64,000 nucleotides of DNA from Jacaranda mimosifolia (lineage: Eukaryota; Streptophyta; Magnoliopsida; Lamiales; Bignoniaceae), in assembly GCA_018894105.1 (NCBI GenBank), contig CM032128.1, forward strand, positions 25,815,299 through 25,879,298. The letters run 5' to 3'. Shown piece after piece: positions 1 to 10,218 of this stretch. Under the pieces are notes generated by a model. The model did no database searches, was not told the origin of the DNA, and worked only from the letters and a program-made list of their open reading frames with translations. Position numbers and translations under genes: made by a program. Numbering within the stretch: position 1 is the stretch's first letter; every line of letters begins with the position of its first letter.

Positions 1-566
1 TTGGGTATGGGACTGGAAACCCATCAGTGATATACCTGCAATGGCAACCCAACCTACTAAGTGGAGATCCCACAAGGTAGGTTCAATGTGGTATAAACAA
101 GCTGCTGAGCATATCAAGTTGTACCTAAAATTTAGATTAATACTTTGTATCTAGTGTCTCTCCCCTGATTGTCTGATAGGTGCTGACTACTGCTGGTACA
201 GTAAGAGTTTAACTCTGAATAGGGTCAAGCCATTTATGGACGAGATACGAGCAGTGCATCCCTGGAGACGCCCAACTAAGTGAATGTAGTCCTTTGGCCG
301 GGTTGTTCCTTGATAAACATTCATGATACAAGATCAGGATACATGACCTTAATGTGTCAACCCTAAAGATCAGTACGTAGCTTTTAGCTCGTTGTTACTG
401 ATGGATGCAACTACAATATCATGGGCATAAATTCAAGCCTTAGATCCATCTGTCTCAGTGGTGGCAGAAGTCGAATAACTTAGAGAGTGGTTCAAACCAG
501 AATGTACCATTTCTGAAAGCGAGTTATGTTGAATCGATAGCCATTATCTATGGATTTGTGGGGGAT
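1..566 (+). other. Probable internal 3' part of a copia-like retroelement
   Basis: No open coding region of useful length is visible. The segment ends in a purine-rich run (about 556-565) directly before a sequence that starts TGTTGTAATTGG, which looks like a polypurine tract next to a 3' LTR. It is therefore probably the 3' untranslated end of a degenerate LTR retroelement whose body lies outside the window. This is inference from layout only. Confidence 0.35.
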
Positions 567-1630
567 TGTTGTAATTGGAACAAATAAACTAATTACATGT
601 TTAATTAATTTTGGATAGATGCCAATTATTGGTTGGAATCCAAAGATAATTAATGTGTTGAATTGGAGGAAGAAAGATGGTTAAGCGTTATATTGAATTG
701 TCCCACATTGATACCTTGACAAAGAGGAGATTTGCTTGTGACTTATAAAACCAAGTGGAGGAGTTGAAGGGTTTTCAACCCTTCACTTGTCCCACATTGA
801 TTTTGTAAACAAGTGGTGAATAGTTTATATTGAACCCAAGTATGAATGCTTGTTAAAGTGTTCATTAAGGGGTTCATATAAGTGGACCACATGCGCGCGC
901 CTCCGCCTGACCCGGCTCCAGATCCGAGTCGCGGGCGCGGGTGTTAGGGCAAATGTCTCAATCTCAGTCTTATCTTTTTGGACGAAATTCAATTGAATTT
1001 TAAATTTAAATTTTTAAAATTCAAAAACTTAACCGAACTGGGACTTGAGGATAAGAGTCAAGATTACAGAGGCTTGTAATCGGATAAGGCCGAGATTCAG
1101 CCTGGTAATCGAGATTTAGGCAGAGGTGGTTATGCTTAGTGCTACTGGGCGTGTGTGACGTGGCTTAGTATTGCTGGACGTGCGTGACATCTAAAGGCAA
1201 CGTGGCGTATTGCTACTGGATGGGTGATAGATGGATGACGTGTTAGAGGCCATTAATTGGCGAACTCTAACTGCTGCTAACCCTAACCCTAATTTCACCG
1301 ATAAATACCCTGCCTCTGGCAGAGTTGAGAACACACAAAAAACAGCATACCTCTGCTTACCTTTTGTGTTATTCCTCTCCTCCTTTACACTGATATTCTC
1401 ATTCTCCTTTTCCCTCTGGCTTTCCCAAAATCCTATTTTTCTGGCTATTTGATTATGGCGACTGAGTGTTGTTTGAGGTGAACGAGACGGAGTGCACCTG
1501 ATCATTCTGGACCATCTCATCCTGGGAGGAGCAGCGTTGTACCCGTTGCACTGGTGAGTTGGGGCGCTCATTTCTTCAAGGCAAATAGAATTCTGTGATT
1601 TGGTCGTCTGAGTGATTCTGTTATAATACA
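567..1630 (+). mobile_element. Degenerate copia-type LTR (3' or solo)
   Basis: The segment starts TGTTG, ends near TTATAATACA, contains repeated TCCCACATTGA motifs and a CTTATAAAA box, and ends in a GC-richer leader-like part, which is typical of plant copia LTRs. The sequence after it does not resemble a primer binding site, so it is read as a 3' or solo LTR. Small open frames in it (for example 1231-1452) are not considered genes. Both borders are approximate. Confidence 0.4.
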
Positions 1631-1984
1631 GGCTCCTTAAGCTAAGTTTTTCTTTAAATTTCGTATCTATATTCAATTATACTGAAAGCATGCTTTACTA
1701 TTTTATTGTCTCGATTGATATGTAATTTTAGCTTTTCCTGGATTCGTATCTGATTAAATGAATTCTATCTTACCTTAAAATTATTGTGTGTATAATACTG
1801 ATCACGCAAGCTATATTTGAATTTTATTATTCTGATCACGCATGCTAAATAATTGAATTTCAATTTGATAAAAACGCACGTTTGCCATCTTATGATTATT
1901 TGATTAAAATTTTAATAATTTGAATTGTGATATTCTTTTATTTTTTGTTGCACTTTTGCATGTTGGAATATCCTGGAAACAACA

Positions 1985-3157
1985 CCCAGTGAAGCCCAAG
2001 TTAGTTCATAGCTTCAGATGAGCAAAGTGACTGCTTAGTTTTTTATTCCGTTTGAGTTCCAAACAAATGAATAATATATTTCATTTCCTCCCTCCTTGAC
2101 AGTCATGCTTCCCCAAATGATTTTATTCTCATCTTGTTGTGAGTCTTTAAGCTTTACGTTGTAACTTTCGTGTCTTAGATCCGCTGCCTATTTATGTAAG
2201 TTGAGCCTAGAGGATGTGTGCATTGTGGGTTTCTAAGTATATTGCTGCTTTAATGTTAACTAATTATGTAAAAAGTATACTATTTCGTTTTCTTGTTCAT
2301 GCTTGTTTGTTTTTGGTAAATTGCTTGATTTAGTTTGTTTCCTCCACAGAACATGCTGACTATGCTAAATTATGTTATTGGCTAACTTTTACAACAGGCC
2401 ATCACTGCCCTAAAGAAAGGTGCATACTTACTAAAATATGGAAGAACAGGAAAGCCAAAGTTCTGTCCATTCCGCCTGGCAAATCTAAGCCAATGGGACT
2501 TTGATTATCTTGTGCATTTGGGCTCTTAATTTTTGCCTTACCTTTGTATCCACATGCAGTTTTAACACTACAATCATCTTTTCTTTTTCCGAAATAGCTA
2601 ATTATGTAAAGACCTTTGTCGTAGGTAATTATCATGCATGTTTGTTCTAAAACCAGTTTGCATCTCGATGAATGCGCACAACAATCACAAAGCATGAACA
2701 TATGTTGTAATTAGCTGCTGAATGTTGTGGCAATTGATCAAATATATTATTCAATTACCTAAAATGATGTCATGATGTCAAACTACTGATGTACAAAAGC
2801 CTTTAGGGAAATAAGCTTGTCACAGTATTGTTCTAACAGTTATAACTTGATGTAATAATAATAAGCAACATGTCGAGATTTTAGAAGCTTTTTACCCAAG
2901 GCTGTCCTGGTTCTACAACTTTTTGTACAAGACATACGGAGTATTTTCTAATAATCCTGACCTCATTTGTTGATTTGATCTCAAAATTTGGTTCTTGCTC
3001 TCCATGTGGGGGTTCTATATATAGCTAGCCTGATTAACAAATTGATCTAAAAGTCATTAGCAGTTTGTTTGAGCCTGTTGTGAAAATATTTTTGTGATTT
3101 TTGCTAGTAGAAAGGGAGCTCGTGTGGATGACTTGGGGTTTGTTTTCTTTAACCCAG
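1985..3157 (+). pseudogene. Partial copy of the PRAF gene: exon 2 with flanking intron sequence
   Basis: This block is collinear with 48612-49715 of the PRAF gene downstream, at high identity by eye. It contains the end of intron 1, the whole 87-nt exon 2 (2399-2485) and the start of intron 2. The exon reads in frame as part of a PH domain with one R-to-T change. Because intron sequence is included, it arose from DNA and not from mRNA. It has no start codon or other exons, its 5' splice donor is changed from GT to CT (2486), and it carries about 50 extra bases near 2895-2945. It ends abruptly against a copia RNase H fragment. It is a non-functional gene fragment. Confidence 0.9.
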
Positions 3158-3398
3158 GTCTCAAAATACACATCACTGAGAATCCAGTTTTTCACAAAAG
3201 AGCCAAAGTACTTGGATATAGATTGCCATCTCGTCAGGGACCAACACAAACATGGCTTTATTCTTCCGCGACACATCTCCGCCAACCTTCAGCCAGCAGA
3301 TGTTTTTACAACGGCTTTATCTACCCCCAAGCTTTCAGCGTATTATGTCCAAGTTGAGCTTGTGTGATGTCCACCAAGCTTCAACTTGAAGGGGGGAT
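3158..3398 (+). pseudogene. Copia polyprotein C-terminal (RNase H) fragment
   Basis: Two frames together read like the last 80 or so residues of a Ty1/copia polyprotein: an IHITENPVFHKRAK segment, a frameshift near 3208, then DIDCHLVRD and LQPADVFTTALSTPKL, followed by a stop. These match the conserved copia tail (ENPVFHERTKHI, DCHFVRD, QPADIFTKAL). The reading frame ends just before a purine-rich GAAGGGGGGATG stretch, as expected before a 3' LTR. The element's 5' part is missing and is replaced by the PRAF copy. Confidence 0.8.
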
Positions 3399-3448
3399 GA
3401 AAATTTTATATTTATTAATTAGTTAGCTAAGTCGACAAATCCAACCAA
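3399..3448 (+). mobile_element. Copia 3' LTR, left piece
   Basis: AT-rich sequence starting TGAAAATTTT directly after the polypurine tract of the copia fragment. It is read as the beginning of the 3' LTR, cut off by the Mutator-like element at 3449. The matching right piece is at 9310-9466. Confidence 0.55.
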
Positions 3449-3602
3449 GGGAAAATCTACTCCACACCCAGTTTGGCCAAGCTGACAAATAATAGGCTGC
3501 CACATGGAAATTCAATTTTATAATTGGAAAATCTACTCCACACCTGGTTTGGCCAAGCCGACAAATAATATAGGCTGCCATATGGAAATTCAATTTTATA
3601 AT
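3449..3602 (+). repeat. Tandem duplication of the outer MULE terminal repeat
   Basis: Two near-identical units of about 75 bp, 3449-3525 and 3526-3602, each starting with GAAAATCTACTCCACACC and ending in AAATTCAATTTTATAATT. The right terminal repeat has only one copy. Replication slippage or nested tip duplication at this end would explain it. Confidence 0.85.
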
Positions 3603-5085
3603 TAAATAATTGCCCAATTTAACTACCCACTCAAACCATGGTTAACCCATCTTTCTTCTTCCTCGAAATGTTATCACTCATTTGGAAAGAAAAGGAAATT
3701 TAAGAATAATCCCAAAATACCAAATAAGAGAAAATCCATGGCAGTCTCAGAATTCTTCATCGTAAATTCCAAAGACTAGATACAAAATTCTTTAGAGAAA
3801 ACTCCTTCCTCCACATTTAAAACTAAAAACCCAGAAATAGCTCGCCCAAAGCTTGCAATCTGCAAGTTCACCGGATGGTAAGGCGCCGGTGAGAAGCTCT
3901 TTGCTTTTTGTTAGAAGAACATATTTGCAAGCAGTTGTTTGCTTTTTACCCTAGCCAAAAAAGACCTAGAAATTCAAGACCAACTCCTGAGGTTCTGATA
4001 TGAAAGAAATTCAAGGAGCTCGGGAAATGTTTGCGAGGAAATCTGGCTGAAAAAGACCCAACTCCTCCCTTGCGCCATTTATCTCTGTAAAATCCGAAAG
4101 TATCATAAATCTATTCAACTTTCAATCCGCAAGTTGTTGTTCCAAAGGCTTTTTCATTAGACAGCGTAGGACTTCAAGACGGATGTGAGGTTAACCATAA
4201 AATGTGCCTGTTGAACTTCTTGTGACTATTGAATTGGAAGTTGATTCAACTTTTTCACTACATAGTTTTATGTAAATAGTCCAAAATATTGCTTGTTGTT
4301 GCAGTACATATACTCTGTACAAAAAGTTTAATATATTTATGTTCTCATTACATTAGTTAGCCAATGAAAGTTCAAAGGATGAATAGCAAAGACTTTTACT
4401 ATTTTAAATTAGTTGTTGAGTAATAATGGGTGATCTTGTTTGTGATATATAGTGAATTTATTGATCAACCTTCTCAAGTTTTCCACTTTTTTTAATTTTT
4501 ATTGGTATAGTCCTGGGAGACGAGTATGTGTTTCAAGACTTTTTAATTAATCACCAAGGAATGTGTGTTTCAAGAATAAAATTTCACCAGCCAATGCATT
4601 CCAAAACCATCAAAGAACTTGTGTCTATCTCTGTTAGTGAAAAGAGATATCAGATCTTATAACTATTGGAAGGAAAAAAAATGACAGAATATCCATTGCA
4701 AAGGTATCTCTTCTAGCAAGCAAAACAAGTTGACATAAACTTCTTTTTTCACGCATGATCTTTCTTTTGGCATCACAGCATTCTTCAGCAGGCCATTAGA
4801 CATTTTTCAGAAACATTTTTTAACATAAAATCTTCTCTGGCAGCCACTCTGAGCGTGTGTGAATATAAAACATTTTTGGCGCTAATGCAACTATCAAGGA
4901 GCTCGATCAGTAGGCGAGAGAGAAGGAAATGCATTGGGCCTTAAAACAGCTGGATTGTAATTAAGGCTCGATGAATACTGTACAAAAGTAAAATAAATTA
5001 AAAAAAATAGCAAGCCAACAAACTATTCAATTTCAAAAAAAATATAAATAAATAAAGTTATAGGGAAAAACTTAATTATACTTAC

Positions 5086-8040
5086 CTGTGTCGTATTAAT
5101 CTGATTAAATTCTTGCATCATACTTGTAAAGGATTGAGAGTTGTGCATCATCATAGTGAAATTAGGACACTGATCAAGCAACAAAGTAAAAACAAGAAAG
5201 CTCTATGAATCGATTTAAAAACAACAAAGGATTGAGAGTTGTGCTTCCACATAGTGAAATCATACATGTAATGGATTGAATATGGTACTTGCTAAACACA
5301 TAAAACAAAGTTTAAGCAATACGAATCGATTTAATGCATTTAATATATATATATATATATAAAGTTCTATATAAACTTCAGCATGAAAACAAGAAAGCTA
5401 TTTATCTTACACTAGAAATACTAGATTCCAAAGATTGATTTGGGTTCGAGATATCTGTCAGTGTTGTTGATGACCATGGAACTTGAGTGCCTACAGAATA
5501 TACATTACATGTTTAAGTTAAAAAAATTCGTAAGATCCCTCATAGTATAATAATTTACAAAAAAAATGTGATTCAATAATACAAAAATTAACACTTACTA
5601 AAAGCATAAATATTTGATCGCTTTGACAAATTTTGTGTTTGTGGCATAACATTAACAACAGAATTTGAATTATGATTCAAATCAGGAGACATGTCATTGA
5701 CCTAAAATATAATGAAATAAAATATAAACAAATCGATTAGTGTACAGGACAATAATTGAAGAATGAAGATCAAATTTCACTAACTTATAGATTGAGTTGG
5801 AGTTGGGATACACATATTTTGTGTTGATCTAGTAGGAGCATTCACATGTTGCGATGCAGATATGACTCGCCTTTTAGATTTTCCTTTTCAAAGTATATCC
5901 TTATATTAGAACTATATGTAGAAATAAATATAAACATAAAATAAAAAAATTGAATCTTTCTTATAGTACCTAGACCGGATGTCTTTGGCTTTCACTTCTC
6001 AAAATTATTCTTAATTCTAGCATTTTTAGTTCCTTTCGTTTTTGCTAGGAGAGGATCCAATATAGGGCTATCATTATGTAGCTCAACTAAGTTATTTGTC
6101 ACTTGTTTACCTCTTGTTGATAGAACTGAATCTTCATTTTTCTTTTTAAAAAACTCATCCAGAGGTTTCATTCCATCTTTAAAAACTATCCACATAATAT
6201 CTCTTGCTTCCTTACAAGGCTCACTTCGTGTTACAAGGTCATAAGCTACTCTCATTGGCCGATTAGTGTACACAACTCTTGCCTCTTTGTCATCCAATTT
6301 TGTAAGTTCATCTTCATCCATCATATATAAACTTGCTTCTTTGCATTCTTAGTCCATCGACTCTGAATATAACCTTGAGGAACTTCATGCACATCTTTAA
6401 GGTGAAAAGCTGCCAAAGCATGTCCACTCCCATCCAATTATATTTCTTGCAATTGCACTCAACCTTTTTGGTATTTATATCTAGGATGACAGTATATACC
6501 TAACCGTTGTTGCTCTCCGGATTAGTGAATTCGAATTCATATATTGTATCTCCAAGTGGAATTTCTTTGCATGACAAAACACCAGTCCCAATCAAATAAT
6601 ATTTCTCAAACTCTTTGTACATGGTATTTGAGTAAACTTTGACTGCATACTTCAAAATTTTGCTATCTTGGACTGCAATCGTTGGGCTACTTTGGCTAGA
6701 AAAAAAGTTTACATCTGCTTCATTTCAACACCATTTTTGTAGAAAATTCTTCTCAAATCTAAGGACAAACTCAAACAAAGATATTATTTTACTTGAAATC
6801 TCGTTCAATGCATGATTCGTACTCTCATTTCTAGATGTTGATCTAACTCCATATGAAAATAATCAGAATTGAAAGAAGGGGACCATTTATCTCGAATCTT
6901 ATAAAGATTACTTAACCAACAATGATCTTGAGCATTATACTTATTTACCAGATTCTCCCATAACTCTTCAAACTCTTCCTTTGTCTCAGAATGGTATAAG
7001 CATTTGTTAAAGGAACTGTGAAACTCGCGGCTCGAATTGAAACTATTCAAATAAGAGGGAGCATTCTTGGATATATGCCACAAGCAAAGACGATGACGAA
7101 CACTAGGAAACGTATCTGCACTTGCATTGGCCATGGCTTGATCTTGGTCAGTAAATATTGATAATGGAGCTTTATTTCCCATTGACTCCAAAAAAGTATT
7201 GAAAAGTCAATTGAACGACTTTGTAGTCTCATCTGATAAAAAGGTACATCCAAACATAACATTTTGCCAATGATGATTAACACAAACAAAAGGTGCACAA
7301 ACCAAGTCATATTTTATTGTTCTATAAGTTGTATCAAAAATTACTAATTCTCCAAAGCAATCATAATCTAACCTTGATTGATTATCTCTCTAAAAGACAT
7401 TTGCCATTCGACCTTCTTGATTGAATTGAATGTCAAAGTAAAAGTTCGATTCTACATTAGCTTTACTCTTGAAATATCTAACCAAACTTTGAGCATCTCC
7501 AGGTTCAATCGATGCAGCCTTCAACATATTTATAAAATTGTAGCAGTCTTTTTTTTAGAAGCCTATGCTTTGAACACCATGACATTCTTTAGTCACATAA
7601 TTAAAGCAATCGATAGAGCGCAATCCAGCCTTTTTCATTGACTCAACGATAGCTCCTTTCTCAGGTGATATAAATCTTACGGACCATAAGAGATGCTTAC
7701 TATTAGATGGAGTCAATTCATGGTTGTGCTCCTTTACAAATTTTGTAACTTTCCACAAACCATCCTTATCAACATCAAAGGTTATCATTGCTTTGCATTG
7801 AGTTCTACTGGTATTTTTCTTTCTGATTCCTTTTGAACGTGGTCTTTCACCCTTGACTCCTTCTTTCGAGCATAGATAAGATTTTGATCTAATGATATTT
7901 GTCCCACTGACATAATATTGTTTCCCTTTGCAAACACTAAAACCAACCAGATTAGCATAATCCCAATACAAACTATACGCCTCATCTTCACTTTGTGCAA
8001 TATGTGCAGATAATTTTTTTCTCAGTTTCTACAATATAAG
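5086..8040 (-). pseudogene. FAR1/FRS-like MULE transposase, broken
   Basis: Read on the minus strand, one frame from about 8015 to 6805 gives, in order: a FAR1 DNA-binding domain (SEDEAYSLYWDYANLVGFSV through VTKFVKEHNHELTPSNSKHL, about 8015-7690); a MULE transposase core with FDTTYRTIKYDL and FTDQDQAMANA; and the downstream LCLWHISKN block. A SWIM zinc-finger region follows near 6480-6410 (VECNCKKYNWMG, then GHALAAFHLKDVHEVPQGYI after a frame change), then a 110-codon C-terminal part at 6324-5992. Short downstream exons with good splice sites are visible near 5704-5599, 5490-5411 and 5171-5086. In-frame stops lie at 7555, 7390 and 7207, two of them where family members have Trp. The family includes both transposases and domesticated regulators such as FHY3/FAR1; the terminal repeats and stops mark this one as a decayed transposase. 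Confidence 0.85.
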
Positions 8041-9117
8041 CATCCAAGGAAGTCTCATTCCTTTGGATTCTCGCACAGAATGGAGGAAAACAATATCTTC
8101 ATGATCATTTTCTAAACATATTACTTCTGCATCTCTTCAAATCCCAACAATAGATTTGGGCATGACTGTCAACAAAATATATTGATAAATGATAGTAGAA
8201 TGATAACAAGGAAAAACAAAGAAATAAAGTGACATGAATTAAAATGTAAAGCGTGAACTACTGCTGCAAATTTTCTTCTGATAAATTCCATTAAGCAAGA
8301 AAATGAGATGCATAAATATATGGATAAAAGGTGCAATATCCACCAAATCATTCTAGCAATTGAAAGTATAATTTAAATGGTCCAAAAATTTAACTTCCCA
8401 ACAAAACATTTTAGTGTAATCTTTACTGGCATCATTTGCTTCACCAATTAATTACCACTTAGCATGCCATGCTGACTAAACAACAATATTGTTTCTTTTG
8501 ATTTTATAAATGCTCTTTCTTAAAGGTAATTTTTTTATATTAAGAATCCTAATACAGAACCAGGCAACAAATGCCATAGATATCTAGTGTACAATAGAAG
8601 ATATTGATAACTTACATACATTTCACTTCTTTCAAAGCACAAAACAATGTTGACTTAGCTTATAAATCACATAATAACACCATCACAAAACTAAATCAGA
8701 TCCTTAATACTCCATAGAAAATGTGCAGCCCTACATTGTTTAATGAATAAAAAATGGATACAAATTAAATTACATTCCCAGCACAAACTTTGTTCTCTTC
8801 ATAATCAATTTGTTGATATTACACACTCCAGATAGAGATAAAAATCAAGCAACCTTCTATACTACAGATAGAATAAAAATAATACAATGGATTTGTGCCA
8901 GACAGAAGAAAAATGCGTAGCCTCTAACAATATCATACCTTCAAACTGAGTGAAGATTTGTCCCAGATAGAGGAAGATATTTGTTGTTCATTATAAGAAA
9001 AATGAAGAGTATGAGAGAAATTAAAATAATATGGTGAAGATAAGAGAAACAAGATTGTGATATCAAAGTGAATCGAAAGAAACACTCCATTGGAAGATTC
9101 AGATTTGGATTTCTATA

Positions 9118-9309
9118 ATTTTGGGATTATTCCTAAATTTCCTTTTCTTTCCAAATGAGTGATAACATTCCGAGGAAGAAGAAAAGTGGGTTAACCATGG
9201 TTTGAGTGGGTAGCTAAATTGGGCCATTGTTTAATTATAAAATTGAATTTCCATACAGCAACCTATTATTTGTAGGCTTGGCCAGACCGGGTGTGGAGTA
9301 GATTTTCCC
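9118..9309 (-). repeat. Right terminal inverted repeat of the MULE
   Basis: Reverse complement of the left terminal repeat (3449-3720) without the tandem duplication. It probably holds the promoter of the minus-strand transposase gene, as is usual in MULEs with long terminal repeats. Confidence 0.85.
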
Positions 9310-9466
9310 ATCAGGCAATTAGATTGATAGTTGTTGGCCAGCCAGCTTAGTAATTAATTCCCGCTTGAACAGTCTGTATAAAAACCCTTGTTGCAACCCT
9401 AATCTGCAATTACACTTTTCATACAAATATAGATATTTTATCTTTTCTCTCTACGCATTATTCAAG
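9310..9466 (+). mobile_element. Copia 3' LTR, right piece
   Basis: Contains TAATTAATTCCCGCTTGAAC, a TATA-like GTATAAAAACCC, then CTTGTTGCAACCCTAATCTGCAATTACACTTTTCAT, the usual promoter and R region of short plant copia LTRs. With 3399-3448 it rebuilds an LTR of about 200 bp interrupted by the MULE. The end near 9466 is approximate. Confidence 0.55.
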
Positions 9467-10214
9467 ATGAATTCTCCAGTCTCAGAACACTTATATTTGG
9501 TCCATTTATCCTGGAATAAAATAATGATTATCTTATGAAAGACTTATCAATTTTGTTATTTGAGTTTATTTATAAAATCTCATGGAATGCGTATGTCCAT
9601 TTTGTCAAATTCAATTATCGAATTAGTGGCGGCTGTGAATTGAATTGATGTCAGTGGTGGTGAGCGATGGGCTTCCACAACGACGGACAAAAAAAGTGGA
9701 AGATATAGGAGTAAAGCAGAAAAATGGATAACCCACAAAAAGAACAATTGTTGGTTCCATATTTTTGCACCAGAGCTCTAAATGCTACACAAGATTGAGA
9801 AGATTGGAAGTAGGAAAGGGAACACTATAATAGGGATATTAGCATAAATTATTCATACCATAGCTTAATGCAAACTTCTGATAGCAATATTTAAATGTCC
9901 TTAAAGGATTACAATAAAGTTATGGTCCGATATGACTTCTAAAATTTTGGGTAAATAGGAGGAACTAGGAGTCCCTTTTTCCAAGGGAAAAGTTGGCATA
10001 ATTGCTTTTTTCTTTTTAATCTTTAATAACATATGTGATGCCAGATTTTTTTTATATATTTTTCTTACATTTGTTTTTTATTATTATTTTTTTCTTAATA
10101 TTAATATTATACTAATAGTCATCGCACACATTTTTCACACACAAAAACTTGTCTTTGATCATTCAAAATTAATACATAAAATAATTTAAATTGTATAGTG
10201 AAATAAAAATTGTG
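9467..10214. other. Intergenic, nothing recognised
   Basis: AT-rich sequence without a coding pattern, repeat border or RNA motif that I can support. Confidence 0.5.
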
Positions 10215-10218
10215 TTAG

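Larger units (their letters stand above)
3449..9309 (-). mobile_element. Mutator-like DNA transposon (MULE) with FAR1-type transposase gene
   Basis: About 5.9 kb bounded by long terminal inverted repeats: left 3449-3720, right about 9118-9309 in reverse complement. Both begin GGGAAAATCTACTCCACACC and share a long stretch including the reverse-complementary CTCAAACCATGGTTAACCCA segment. The left repeat has its outer 75 bp duplicated in tandem. The interior carries a minus-strand FAR1/MULE-family transposase gene with stop codons. No clean 9-bp target duplication was found (TCCAACCAA against ATCAGGCAA). The element splits a copia LTR and so is younger than it. Confidence 0.85.

Noticed and set aside
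1276..1292. AACCCTAACCCTAA telomere-like words
   Set aside because: Only two units within a copia LTR; too short for an interstitial telomere array.
5992..8000. FAR1-like gene as a working host transcription factor
   Set aside because: It lies between MULE inverted repeats and has in-frame stops and a frame change at the SWIM finger.
9301..9320. 9-bp target duplication of the MULE (TCCAACCAA versus ATCAGGCAA)
   Set aside because: Only five of nine positions match, which is not enough to claim a duplication.
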